A stretch of 64,000 nt of DNA, taken from the NCBI RefSeq assembly GCF_000968535.2, contig NC_016112.1, forward strand, positions 3,472,001 through 3,536,000, read 5' to 3'. A program made the translations under genes and the position numbers. This document shows positions 24,612-33,296 of the stretch, piece after piece (the first letter of the stretch is position 1; each line of letters opens with the position of its first letter). This DNA comes from Methylotuvimicrobium alcaliphilum 20Z. GTDB lineage: Bacteria; Pseudomonadota; Gammaproteobacteria; Methylococcales; Methylomonadaceae. The notes under the pieces are model-generated. The model did not search any database, had not been told where the DNA came from, and worked only from the letters and a program-made list of their open reading frames with translations.

Positions 24612-25864
24612 TCTTAAAACTGGCCATTGCCAGCCTTTGGAACCGAAAACTCACCGTAACACTGACCGTGTTATCGATCGCGGTCGGCGTTTTTCTATTG
24701 CTGGGCGTCGAACATATTCGCAGCGAAGCCAAGAGCAGCTTCAGTAAAACGGTCTCGGGCGTGGATCTGATCGTCGGCGCCCGCACCGGCCCTTTGAACT
24801 TGCTGCTTTACTCGGTATTTCATATCGGCAATGCTTCGAACAATATCTCTTGGCAAAGCTACCGGGAGTTCTCGCAAAAACCCGAAGTGGCCTGGAGTAT
24901 TCCGATTTCGCTCGGCGACTCGCATAAAGGCTATCGCGTGGTAGGTACCAGCCGGGATTTTTTCGAGCATTTTCATTATGGGCAAAAGCAAAACCTGGCA
25001 TTTAAATCGGGCCGCGCCTTCGATGGCGTCTACGAGGCGGTAGTCGGCGCACAAGTCGCCAAAACGCTAGACTACCAACCCGGCCAATCGATAACGCTGG
25101 CGCACGGCATCGCTAAAGTCGGGTTCAGCAAACACGACGACAAACCGTTTATTGTGACCGGCATTCTCGCCCCGACCGGGACGCCGGTCGACCAAGCGGT
25201 TTATGTTAGCTTGGCGGGCATCGAAGCGATACATATCGATTGGCAAGGCGGCGTGCGCATACCGGGCCGTTCGATTGGCGCCGAAGACGCGCTCAAACAT
25301 GATTTAACACCGAAATCGATAACCGCCTTCATGGTCGGTTTAAACTCGAAAATCGCGCTGTTTTCGCTGCAACGGGAAATCAATAACTACCGAGACGAGG
25401 CCCTAGTCGGCATCATGCCGGGCATCACGCTGATGGAACTATGGCAAATGGTAGGCGCGCTCGAAAACATTCTGCAATTGATTTCGATACTGGTTTTGTT
25501 TGCAACGCTTATGGGGCTGTCGACGATGCTGTTGGCCTCGATGAAAGAACGCGAGCGTGAAATGGCAGTGCTGCGCGCAATCGGTGCACATGCCGGGTCG
25601 TTGTTTTTTCTGATCGAAATCGAAGCATTGGTTATCACAGTAACCGGAATTCTAGTCGGCAGCACGGCCCTTTGCATTGCCCTATTGACTACTCGCGCGG
25701 AACTCAGCGAACAATACGGCCTGTTCATCGGCATCAATCCGTTTACGCCGCTTACTTTCCAATATTTACTTGGAATTTTAGCGGTCTCGTTCTCACTGGC
25801 ATTGCTACCGTCGATTTCAGCGTATCGCAATTCGCTGGGCAGCGGCTTGGTTGTTAGAACTTAG
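24608..25864 (+). CDS. ABC transporter permease (FtsX/MacB-like) of the zrg locus
   Basis: The 418-residue protein has an N-terminal membrane helix (LTVTLTVLSIAVGVFLLLGV), a large periplasmic MacB-like core domain (about residues 40-270, starting IRSEAKSSFSKTVSGVDLIVGARTG) and three C-terminal helices of FtsX type. The coupling region is MLLASMKEREREMAVLRAIGA. It forms one transport unit with the preceding ATPase. The stop at 25864 lies directly against the GCGGTGA heptamer array, so the array begins within a few bases of the coding end. Confidence 0.88.
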   Translation: MILKLAIASLWNRKLTVTLTVLSIAVGVFLLLGVEHIRSEAKSSFSKTVSGVDLIVGARTGPLNLLLYSVFHIGNASNNISWQSYREFSQKPEVAWSIPISLGDSHKGYRVVGTSRDFFEHFHYGQKQNLAFKSGRAFDGVYEAVVGAQVAKTLDYQPGQSITLAHGIAKVGFSKHDDKPFIVTGILAPTGTPVDQAVYVSLAGIEAIHIDWQGGVRIPGRSIGAEDALKHDLTPKSITAFMVGLNSKIALFSLQREINNYRDEALVGIMPGITLMELWQMVGALENILQLISILVLFATLMGLSTMLLASMKEREREMAVLRAIGAHAGSLFFLIEIEALVITVTGILVGSTALCIALLTTRAELSEQYGLFIGINPFTPLTFQYLLGILAVSFSLALLPSISAYRNSLGSGLVVRT

Positions 25865-25866
25865 CT

Positions 25867-26098
25867 AAGCGGTGAGCGGTGAGCGGTGAGCGGTGAGCGG
25901 TGAGCGGTGAGCGGTGAGCGGTGAGCGGTGAGCGGTGAGCGGTGAGCGGTGAGCGGTGAGCGGTGAGCGGTGAGCGGTGAGCGGTGAGCGGTGAGCGGTG
26001 AGCGGTGAGCGGTGAGCGGTGAGCGGTGAGCGGTGAGCGGTGAGCGGTGAGCGGTGAGCGGTGAGCGGTGAGCGGTGAGCGGTGAGCGGTGAGCGGTG
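25867..26098. repeat. Heptanucleotide array (GCGGTGA)n, about 33 units
   Basis: This is a nearly perfect tandem array of GCGGTGA starting three bases after the permease stop. Since 7 is not divisible by 3, one strand reads as repeated TAHRSPL in every frame, producing long spurious ORFs. It is the most homogeneous repeat in the window. Confidence 0.98.
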
Positions 26099-26131
26099 AA
26101 ATGATGCGGCATTTAATCCATTTGTCAAGCC

Positions 26132-26432
26132 CTAATTTCCTCTTTCCTCTTTCCTCTTTCCTCTTTCCTCTTTCCTCTTTCCTCTTTCCTCTTTCCTCTT
26201 TCCTCTTTCCTCTTTCCTCTTTCCTCTTTCCTCTTTCCTCTTTCCTCTTTCCTCTTTCCTCTTTCCTCTTTCCTCTTTCCTCTTTCCTCTTTCCTCTTTC
26301 CTCTTTCCTCTTTCCTCTTTCCTCTTTCCTCTTTCCTCTTTCCTCTTTCCTCTTTCCTCTTTCCTCTTTCCTCTTTCCTCTTTCCTCTTTCCCCTTTCCT
26401 CTTTCCTCTTTCCCCTTTCCTCTTTCCTCTTT
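26132..26432. repeat. Heptanucleotide array (CTTTCCT)n, about 42 units
   Basis: This is a tandem array of CTTTCCT with a few CCCTTTC variants near the right end. It is separated from the GCGGTGA array by a 33-bp unique spacer. It lies between the convergent 3' ends of the zinc permease and the TPR gene. The same unit occurs at 8399 and a relative at 48642. Confidence 0.98.
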
Positions 26433-26440
26433 CCCCTAAT

Positions 26441-27706
26441 TCAAGACTCCCCCAACCCCTCTCCATGTCTATCATGTTTATGATGTTTATGCCGTTTTTT
26501 TCCACGCTCCATTCGCTTTAACCAATACGCCGCTTCTTGCTTGACATCGGCCACATTCAGCACCGCTTCCAACGATTGACGAGCCAGCGTTTCATCTTGA
26601 GACTTGAGGGCCGCGATACCCAGCCACAAACGCGCATGCGCCTTGCGCTTCAGTCCGCCTCTCTGCAAGCTTTTTTGAAACTCCTGCTTGGCGATTGTCC
26701 AATCGCCGCGTTGCATCGCGATACGCCCGGATAACAGATAATCTTCACCATTTGGAGAGATCGCCGCCGCCTCGGTCAAAACTCGTCGTGCCCTATTGTG
26801 TTCTCGCGCCAATTGCCAGCAACCGAATAACAGCTTTAAGTTTTCATAATTGCGAGGAACCCGCTTATTCTCGATTTCCGTTTCCAGCAATCGAGCCGCC
26901 TTAGACGGATAACCTTGTTGTGCATGGAATTTCACTAAATTCAAAACGTCTTCTTGCCGGACTTCACCGATATAATACGCAAGCATCATCGTGGATATCG
27001 CCCGGTCATGGCGATTTTGTTGGGCGTAGAGACCGCTTAAATAACGCCACCATTCACGTTTATTGGGCGAATCGGCGATCAAGCGCTTAACAAGCGGTTC
27101 GGCTTTCGAATAGTCTTTGCTTTCGACATAAAGCGACAACAATAATTGAATCCACTCGGCCGGCGGCGACTTTTTTAGCGCCACGGCTCTTTCCAAATGA
27201 CGGGTTGCCGAACGGGACATGTTCGCACGATAGGCGGCATAGGCCACCATATAATAAATATCCGCATCGGCTCTCGGCTCTCTTTGCAGCCACTGGTCCA
27301 AATGCGTCACGCTCTCCCGATAGGCTTCCAAATGAAAAGCCGCTTGACCGGCAATGTTACGAAGTCCATGCTCCGCATCGGCATCGAGCAGTTTACTGTT
27401 TAGGGCCGCGTTAGCGGCTTGCCTGGCACCGCGAAAATCGTTCGCTCCGGAATAGGCATAAGCTAGATATTGCTGAACGACCGCATGGTCGTAAGGCTTG
27501 CCGGCAACCTGGCTTTGGATTGTTCTCAACTGACGCAAGGCTTGCTCGGATTGCCCTTTACGCAAAGCCTCATCGGCCTCCTTAAGGACCTTGAAAGTTT
27601 CTTCGCTAACAGCCTTTTCCTGGGCCTGAACCGCCAGCGCACTAAACAGAGTCAACCCAACTAAAAAACCGGTCCTAAGCAATCGAAAGTAAGTTTGTTT
27701 ATTCAT
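26441..27706 (-). CDS. Exported TPR protein of the TonB operon
   Basis: The 421-residue protein has a signal peptide (LVGLTLFSALAVQAQE) followed by about nine helical TPR-like pairs (for example AYAYSGANDFRGARQAANAA and GRIAMQRGDWTIAKQEFQKS). The C-terminus is short and basic with histidines (GKKRHKHHKHDRHGEGLGES). It is the last gene of the TonB cluster, and its start overlaps the tonB stop (TAATG). TPR proteins are regular members of TonB2/TtpC-type clusters and may organise the periplasmic complex. The His-rich tail close to the heptamer array is unusual and may have been added recently. Confidence 0.85.
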   Translation of the reverse strand: MNKQTYFRLLRTGFLVGLTLFSALAVQAQEKAVSEETFKVLKEADEALRKGQSEQALRQLRTIQSQVAGKPYDHAVVQQYLAYAYSGANDFRGARQAANAALNSKLLDADAEHGLRNIAGQAAFHLEAYRESVTHLDQWLQREPRADADIYYMVAYAAYRANMSRSATRHLERAVALKKSPPAEWIQLLLSLYVESKDYSKAEPLVKRLIADSPNKREWWRYLSGLYAQQNRHDRAISTMMLAYYIGEVRQEDVLNLVKFHAQQGYPSKAARLLETEIENKRVPRNYENLKLLFGCWQLAREHNRARRVLTEAAAISPNGEDYLLSGRIAMQRGDWTIAKQEFQKSLQRGGLKRKAHARLWLGIAALKSQDETLARQSLEAVLNVADVKQEAAYWLKRMERGKKRHKHHKHDRHGEGLGES

Positions 27707-28419
27707 TAATTTAACGTGAATGCAAAAAGTTGCCGAGCGCGTACCGACACAGAATTACCTTGCTCATCTCGACGCGGCTGAAAACGCCAGCGCCGAACCG
27801 CTTGTAATGCAGCCCGGTCGAAAGCACCGGAAGGCTTACTGTGAATTACGACCGGATCGGTCACGGCCCCTTCGGTCGTTACCGTAAATTCAATGAGAAC
27901 TTCGCCCTCGACTCGGCGAAAACGTAATCGATCAGGATAGTTAGGTTGAACACGAGATATTGCCGTCAACTCATCGGCCATGATGAAAGACGGTGCAACC
28001 GGAGCGGAACCGCGCCCGGTTCCCGGGACAGTTCCGAGCTTGCCCGTCTTGCTTTGTCCGCCGCTGATCACGGCCGGCAGGGTCGGGCCCGAAACATTCA
28101 TCCGAGGACTTGCAGGCACATCGACTCTCAATGCCGGCACCTGCAAGGGTAAAGCCCGCAAATCAGCAGCCGGAGAACTTTGCTGAGGCATTGGCTCGGA
28201 GAAGGTTTCCGGTTTTTGCGGCTCGGGTTTCGGCGGCGTTTTTCTTGGCGAACGCGAAAGCGCCTCCGGCTCCGGCCTTTGCCGAATAAAGTCGAAAAAT
28301 GCCGAATCGGTGGTTCGAATCCATTGCTTGTCTTGTTCGGCGGTAACCAATTGGATCATGATCCAAAACAGCAGCAAGTTGATCGCCGATGCAGCCGTGA
28401 ATGTCAGCGCCAGTCTCAT
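27706..28419 (-). CDS. tonB: TonB energy transducer
   Basis: The 237-residue protein has a single N-terminal membrane helix (TAASAINLLLFWIMIQLV) and a Pro-rich periplasmic linker (PRKTPPKPEPQKPE). The C-terminal TonB domain contains NYPDRLRFRRVEGEVLIEF and GAFDRAALQAVRRWRFQP. It transmits proton-motive force from ExbB/ExbD to outer-membrane receptors. It overlaps exbD by 4 bp. The short type and cluster order correspond to TonB2-like systems. Confidence 0.93.
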   Translation of the reverse strand: MRLALTFTAASAINLLLFWIMIQLVTAEQDKQWIRTTDSAFFDFIRQRPEPEALSRSPRKTPPKPEPQKPETFSEPMPQQSSPAADLRALPLQVPALRVDVPASPRMNVSGPTLPAVISGGQSKTGKLGTVPGTGRGSAPVAPSFIMADELTAISRVQPNYPDRLRFRRVEGEVLIEFTVTTEGAVTDPVVIHSKPSGAFDRAALQAVRRWRFQPRRDEQGNSVSVRARQLFAFTLN

Positions 28420-28823
28420 AACTCTTCGCTTGCGGCCACCGCGACGCGGGCGATTCCGGCTAGCCTTGCCTGATCCAAGACTTGCATGACGATTCCGGTT
28501 TCCGAGCGCTTATCGGCCAATATTAACGCCGAGGCTTCGGGAGATTCGGCGTGCAAGCGTTCGACATGACCGCGCACCGCTCGCACGTCGACTTGTTGTT
28601 GTTCGATCCAGACTTCGCCGTCTTTGGTTACGGCGATCAAAATGCCCGCCTGATCCTGGCGTTCGGCGGTCTGCGCCGTCGGGCGGTCGACCTCGACGCC
28701 GGTTTCCTTGACAAACGACGAATTGACCACAAAAAAAATCAATAGAATGAACACCATATCGATCAACGGCGTCACATTGAGCCCGGCTCCGAAACTCGGC
28801 TGGCGAGTATGTTGACGTTGCAT
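28416..28823 (-). CDS. exbD: ExbD/TolR family protein
   Basis: The 135-residue protein has one N-terminal membrane helix carrying the essential Asp in NVTPLIDMVFILLIFFVV. Its periplasmic domain has VEVDRPTAQTA and DGEVWIEQQQVDVRAVRG. It forms the proton channel with ExbB. Located 13 bp after the ExbB gene and overlapping tonB. Confidence 0.94.
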   Translation of the reverse strand: MQRQHTRQPSFGAGLNVTPLIDMVFILLIFFVVNSSFVKETGVEVDRPTAQTAERQDQAGILIAVTKDGEVWIEQQQVDVRAVRGHVERLHAESPEASALILADKRSETGIVMQVLDQARLAGIARVAVAASEEL

Positions 28824-28836
28824 TAGCGTAATCTCA

Positions 28837-29337
28837 TCATTCGGTTAATTGGGAAGTAAATTTCTCGCGCGCGCGTCTGGCGCGGGATTCGAGATTGGCG
28901 GCGAAGAACAAACCCGACAAGGCCGTAATCAAGCCCGCCATCGTCGTGATCAGCGCTTCCGATATGCCGGCGGCCATGCCGCGCGCATTGCCGGCGCCGA
29001 ACGCATTGATCACTTCGAAAACCTTGATCATCCCCGACACGGTCCCAAGCAGCCCGAGTAACGGCAAGATTTGCGTCAATATGTCAACCGTCTTGAGTCC
29101 GCGCAACACTTGCGAAAAATATTGCGAAGCCAAGCCTTCCTTCAAGCGTTGCTGGCAAAAATGCCGCGAAGCCGAACGATTTCGCCAATAATCCAATAAT
29201 TCGGCCTGCAAACGCGGCAATTGAAAATAAAAAAACCAGTACCGTTCCAATATCAACGTCCACATCAACACCGATACCACGAGAATCGCCCAAAGCAATC
29301 CGCCGCCTTGATCGAAAAAACTCAGCACCTTTTCCAT
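28837..29337 (-). CDS. exbB: ExbB family proton channel (small form)
   Basis: The 166-residue MotA/TolQ/ExbB protein has three membrane segments (LLWAILVVSVLMWTLILER, ILPLLGLLGTVSGMIKVF, ALITTMAGLITALSGLFF). It carries the GLLGTVSGMI and MAAGISEALITT motifs of the channel core. It is the second of two ExbB-type proteins in the operon, equivalent to ExbB2 in Vibrio-type TonB2 systems. The larger partner starts 5 bp upstream. Confidence 0.92.
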   Translation of the reverse strand: MEKVLSFFDQGGGLLWAILVVSVLMWTLILERYWFFYFQLPRLQAELLDYWRNRSASRHFCQQRLKEGLASQYFSQVLRGLKTVDILTQILPLLGLLGTVSGMIKVFEVINAFGAGNARGMAAGISEALITTMAGLITALSGLFFAANLESRARRAREKFTSQLTE

Positions 29338-29342
29338 AGTCT

Positions 29343-30686
29343 TTAAAGCCCGGCTGCCGGTTGCTCGTATTGTTCGAACAATCGGGTGCTTTGTTGATCG
29401 AGAATTTCGACGATACGATTGGCCTGGGCATGCAAAAAACTTTGCAACAACAATAACGGAATCGCGACCGCGAGACCGAGCTGCGTCGTCACCAAGGCAT
29501 AAGAAATGCCGCCGGCCATCAATTTCGGATCGCCGGTACCGAATAACGAAATCGACTGAAACGTTTCGATCATACCGATCACGGTGCCGAGCAAGCCCAT
29601 CAGCGGCGTCACCGCGGCGAATACCGTCAGAGCCGTCAAACCGAAAAACAAGCGACTGCTTTCCTGGCCGACCGCTTCATCGAGACGCGCAGCTAGAATT
29701 TCGCTGCTTCTGGCCTGCACCGAAACGATGCTGTTTCTGAGTCTACCCAACGGATTATTGTCGAGATTCTCGTCCTTGAGCAATTGGCCTTTGATGCGCA
29801 GCCACGCCATCGACAAAACCGCACCGCGCCACAACACGATCAACAAGCCGGCGGCGCCGATCGCCAGTATCAAATAACCGATCGCGCCGCTCTGATTGAT
29901 GCGCTCGATCAAATCGGGCGATTCCACCAACAAGGCTAAAATCGCGCCTTTCGACGGATCGACCGCCATCATGCGCCACCCTTCCTGGGCTTGTTCCAAT
30001 TCGAAAGCCATGCGCTGATGTCGCGGCGCGGGCTGCCGGGCGAGCTCGACTAATTTATGCCCGTCCGGTAAGAAACGCAGAAACTTGCCTTCCGATACGG
30101 CATTGAACGCGCCGATACGCGTCACCGCTTGCTGTTTTTCCTCGCCGTCCAAAGTAATAACAGGACCGGTAAAACGACTGACCTTGCCGGTTTCATGCAT
30201 TTCATCGATCAAAACTAGCCAAAGGCTTTGCAAGGTTTCCATCGACACCGCCGATTCGCGTTGAATGATCTTATTCAGAAACTCGCCTCGATCCCGATAT
30301 TGCGCCGAAATCATCGAACGGTCCAGTAACGAGCCGATTTCGGCGGCGTTTTGCTGCACCATCGCAAATAATTCGTTCAACTCGCCGGCTTGAGAAGCGA
30401 TCTGCCCGTCCATCTCGGCCAACTTGTTTTCGTTCTCTTGAAACGAGCTACGCAGTTTCTCTGCTTTTTGATCGGCGGCGGCCAATTCGTTACGCAGTTT
30501 ATTCAGCTTGGCTTGCTGCTGATCGCGCTCCTGAATGAAACGACGTTCGCGTTCTTGATCGAAACGAATGTCCTTGGCAGCCTCCCGGCGGACTTTAGAA
30601 ACCAACTCATCCAAGGTCGAGACGGCATAAACCGGACTTAGAAATCCAAAAAGCGACAGAACCAAAATCCATTTAACCTGCTTCAT
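29343..30686 (-). CDS. TtpC-like MotA/TolQ/ExbB protein with long N-terminal domain
   Basis: The 447-residue protein has a signal peptide (LVLSLFGFLSPVYAV), a coiled-coil periplasmic region (residues about 25-130, with QERERRFIQERDQQQAKLN) and a globular domain. A C-terminal ExbB core follows, with PLMGLLGTVIGMIETFQSI and LMAGGISYALVTTQLGLAVAIPLL. This is the architecture of TtpC, an accessory ExbB-like protein needed by TonB2 systems. It overlaps the DUF3450 gene by 4 bp. Confidence 0.9.
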   Translation of the reverse strand: MKQVKWILVLSLFGFLSPVYAVSTLDELVSKVRREAAKDIRFDQERERRFIQERDQQQAKLNKLRNELAAADQKAEKLRSSFQENENKLAEMDGQIASQAGELNELFAMVQQNAAEIGSLLDRSMISAQYRDRGEFLNKIIQRESAVSMETLQSLWLVLIDEMHETGKVSRFTGPVITLDGEEKQQAVTRIGAFNAVSEGKFLRFLPDGHKLVELARQPAPRHQRMAFELEQAQEGWRMMAVDPSKGAILALLVESPDLIERINQSGAIGYLILAIGAAGLLIVLWRGAVLSMAWLRIKGQLLKDENLDNNPLGRLRNSIVSVQARSSEILAARLDEAVGQESSRLFFGLTALTVFAAVTPLMGLLGTVIGMIETFQSISLFGTGDPKLMAGGISYALVTTQLGLAVAIPLLLLQSFLHAQANRIVEILDQQSTRLFEQYEQPAAGL

Positions 30687-31501
30687 GGCTTAACCTCCGG
30701 CGCCACGACAGGCAGCATCAGCAAATCGGGCGGAGTTTGCTTTTTCGCGACACGAATCGCCTTCTCGAGCGAATCCCGTTGCGCGGCATCGAGCGCAAGC
30801 CACTTTTGTTCGGACGGCATCCAGAAACCGCCCTCGTCGCCCTTGAGCGTCAGATAATACAAGCCGACCCGGCCCAGCCGTAAAAACTCGACCGAGCGAG
30901 GCTCGCCTTCGCCGTTCAAGGCGCCTTGATAGGACTCCAAGGTATGTCCGTATTCGGCCTCGACACGGTAGGCTTCCATGATACGCCGATATTTTTCGGT
31001 AACTGAGACATCGGAGCGGTGCATCATTTGCTTTAATTGCTGCAGGCGTTGCAAGCGTTCTTCAGGCAAAAAAGGTGAATCCAGGCTAACGAATTCGTCC
31101 AGCACGTCGATCATGCGCTGCAGAAACGGCACGATCTGCTGCTGCATTTCGACGATATCGCGCATTTGGGTTTCTTTTCTGTGCATTTCGGCTTTTTGAT
31201 CGTCAACCAATCGCTCCATCTGTGCGACGTATGCCGATAAATCCTCCAGCCGGACGGCTCCGTTGCGATATTCGTCAAACATGGCTTGAGTCTGATCGTC
31301 CAGTTTGTCGATGCGTTTTTGAACTTGAGCGCCTTGTTGCTGCGCGGAAAGTTGTTCCTGCAAGGCTTGATCGACGGCTCGTTGCGCGGCGACCGATGTA
31401 GAAAACAGTAAGCAGGCAAGCAGCATTGCCGCGTGACGAAGTTTAATTATTCGAAATGTACTCACAATAGGAATAACCTTGAAATTTATTTTACGGAACA
31501 C
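30683..31501 (-). CDS. DUF3450 periplasmic coiled-coil protein
   Basis: The 272-residue protein has an N-terminal hydrophobic signal (AAMLLACLLFSTSVAAQ) within a longer leader, so the real start may be at an internal Met (for example MLLACLL). Residues about 45-130 form a coiled coil (QQGAQVQKRIDKLDDQTQAM). They are followed by FLQRMIDVLDEFVSLDSPFLPEERLQRL and RLGRVGLYYLTLKGDEGGFW, a DUF3450 pattern. This family is the usual first gene of TtpC/TonB2 clusters. A Fur-box-like site lies 125 bp upstream, so the six genes form one probable Fur-controlled operon. Confidence 0.88.
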   Translation of the reverse strand: MFRKINFKVIPIVSTFRIIKLRHAAMLLACLLFSTSVAAQRAVDQALQEQLSAQQQGAQVQKRIDKLDDQTQAMFDEYRNGAVRLEDLSAYVAQMERLVDDQKAEMHRKETQMRDIVEMQQQIVPFLQRMIDVLDEFVSLDSPFLPEERLQRLQQLKQMMHRSDVSVTEKYRRIMEAYRVEAEYGHTLESYQGALNGEGEPRSVEFLRLGRVGLYYLTLKGDEGGFWMPSEQKWLALDAAQRDSLEKAIRVAKKQTPPDLLMLPVVAPEVKP

Positions 31502-31626
31502 GAATCTCGTCGATGATTTTTAGGCTCTTCCGTATTTCCCGTGGTAGAAGGCATAAAAGTGTTTTAACATGACTATGGAAATGAAAAATAACTTTATTAT
31601 CAGATTCTTAAATCCACCCTGTCTTT

Positions 31627-31645
31627 ACGAATGATTATCATTATA
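31627..31645. promoter_or_regulatory. Predicted Fur box upstream of the TonB operon
   Basis: The minus strand reads TATAATGATAATCATTCGT, matching 15 of 19 positions of the Fur consensus GATAATGATAATCATTATC. It sits about 125 bp before the first gene of the operon. Iron-dependent repression of the TonB system is expected from this. Confidence 0.72.
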
Positions 31646-31730
31646 TATTACCATGGAGAATCCTATAGAGCCGATTTTTAAATTGAATAAGAAGCGGCTC
31701 ATCTACCCCTAAACCTGAGAAAACAGAAGA

Positions 31731-31957
31731 TATACCTTTAGCACTTCAAATTTCGGCAGTGCCTAAGGAGGCGCCGGGGTGCTCGGCAAAGGCTTTGCCA
31801 GCATGGGGCTGGCATAGAGCCTACAGGGATGTATTCACCCAGCACCTAAATTCCATAGCCTATTGACCATGGTTAATCATCTTGGATAATTTAGGTACTG
31901 GGGGTTCACGGCGTCCTTTGACGGGCACCCCGGTGCCGAATTTTGACCTACGCTGAT
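31731..31957. repeat. Family A element, copy 4, carrying nested element D
   Basis: It starts TATACCTTTAGCACTTCAAA and ends GCCGAATTTTGACCTACGCTG. A 67-bp palindromic insert (31837-31903) interrupts the core at TTCAC, which is duplicated on both sides. Confidence 0.72.
31837..31903. repeat. Nested palindromic element D, copy 1
   Basis: The ends are ACCCAGCACCTAAATT and AATTTAGGTACTGGG. It interrupts the GTATTCAC/GGCGTCC core of a family A repeat, and TTCAC is repeated on both sides. Confidence 0.75.
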
Positions 31958-31975
31958 AAATGCCATTTCGCCCAA

Positions 31976-33241
31976 CTATTGGCTTTGCCCGTCGTCTTGA
32001 AACATTTGTTTGACTTCATGCCAAACCGACGCCATATTCTGACGAAGCGACTCATAGATTGCCGGCACCCTTCCCCGGTCGGCTCCTGCAGCCGCCTGGT
32101 CCACGACGATAAACGTTCCGGGTATCATGCCCATCCAACAACTCCACGGGACCACCCCGCTTTCCGGCGGCGTAAACTCAATCGTTTGCTCGCCTTGCTG
32201 CAGCTTGATTTCCAATTCGTATTGGGGCACGACGATCGCGTTGTTGCATGGCGTCAATTCCTTACTGTCGATCACCCATTTGACCGGAATACCTTTGCGC
32301 AAGGTAAATTGATTCGGCGAATAACCGCTTCTTAACACATCCATGTGAATAATCTGTTCGGAGGGGAGTTCTTGAGTCTCGGCAACGACCGGTGAAAAAT
32401 GCAGCGACGCCCGCGCCAGCATCGTATTGAAATCCATGCCGGTACCGGTGACCGCCAAGCCTCGATTCAACATGATCGCACCCAAGACCATCACGATCGC
32501 ACCGGATGCCTTCAATAATTTCGGCGTTAGATTCACCGACAATAGACTGGTCAGAAAGCCGAATCCCATCAACAACGGCAGTGTGCCGAGGCCGAAAAAA
32601 AACAACAATACCGCGCCTTCGGTCCAACTGCCGGTGCCGGCCGCCATGACATACATCGCTTGCAAGGGACCGCAGATGATCATCAAGCCGTTCAACAAAC
32701 CAATGATGAACGGGTTACTGTGTTTACGGTATTCTTTACCGATGAAGCGCATCACAAAACCGGGAGTTTTGATACGGAAGTGACTCAACGACGGAAACCA
32801 ATCCAGCATATGCAAACCGAACAGTATCAAAAAAACCCCGGCAGCGACGCCAACCGCCCCCTGCGTGTAAGGCGTAAAGGCAACAACCGCTCCGAATGCG
32901 CCGAACAAAGCGCCGATCGAGGTATACGACAACGTTTTACCTATCCCATATAGAATATGGGCCCCGTGCGCCTTGTACCCGTTCGCGGTGCTTTTAGCCG
33001 TGTAACCGATGATCAACGGACCGCACATGCCGACACAATGAAAGCTGGTGAGAAAACCGACGATAAACAACAAGCCGTAACTCATATCTCTACCAAGCTT
33101 CGGCATGTCGGCGTGATTCATGAACCAGCTATCCAACCATAAAATGAGGCCGATGCCCGACAAAGCAATGATTATGTAAATAATTTTTTTTGTTGCGGTG
33201 ATGACCGAGTGTTTTGCGGAAGTTTCGTTTGTTGTACTCAT
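31976..33241 (-). CDS. TauE/SafE-like membrane protein fused to a cupredoxin-like domain
   Basis: The 421-residue protein has an N-terminal helix and then six or more membrane segments with FLTSFHCVGMCGPLIIGY and LLNGLMIICGPLQAMYVMA (residues about 50-275), the TauE/SafE or UreH-like membrane domain. The C-terminal 120 residues form a beta-rich domain (MDVLRSGYSPNQFTLRKGI, PVKWVIDSKELTPCNNAIVV, SGVVPWSCWMGMIPGTFIVV) that resembles cupredoxin-type copper-binding domains, with Cys and Met as potential ligands. The HCVGMCGP motif is typical of relatives linked to copper handling and cytochrome oxidase assembly. I infer copper trafficking. In a methanotroph this would be relevant, but it is untested. 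Confidence 0.78.
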   Translation of the reverse strand: MSTTNETSAKHSVITATKKIIYIIIALSGIGLILWLDSWFMNHADMPKLGRDMSYGLLFIVGFLTSFHCVGMCGPLIIGYTAKSTANGYKAHGAHILYGIGKTLSYTSIGALFGAFGAVVAFTPYTQGAVGVAAGVFLILFGLHMLDWFPSLSHFRIKTPGFVMRFIGKEYRKHSNPFIIGLLNGLMIICGPLQAMYVMAAGTGSWTEGAVLLFFFGLGTLPLLMGFGFLTSLLSVNLTPKLLKASGAIVMVLGAIMLNRGLAVTGTGMDFNTMLARASLHFSPVVAETQELPSEQIIHMDVLRSGYSPNQFTLRKGIPVKWVIDSKELTPCNNAIVVPQYELEIKLQQGEQTIEFTPPESGVVPWSCWMGMIPGTFIVVDQAAAGADRGRVPAIYESLRQNMASVWHEVKQMFQDDGQSQ

Positions 33242-33296
33242 GAGCCGTTGTTGACTTGAATAAAATAAATACGTACTAACCTAGAAAAAGCATTTT

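Noticed and set aside
25867-26432. Possible CRISPR array
   Set aside because: The units are 7 bp and contiguous with no spacers, and no cas genes are present.
25861-26505. Long ORFs on both strands made of TAHRSPL, FLFPLSS or KRKEERG repeats
   Set aside because: They are translations of pure heptanucleotide arrays, open in every frame because the unit has no stop. There is no start context and no coding signal.
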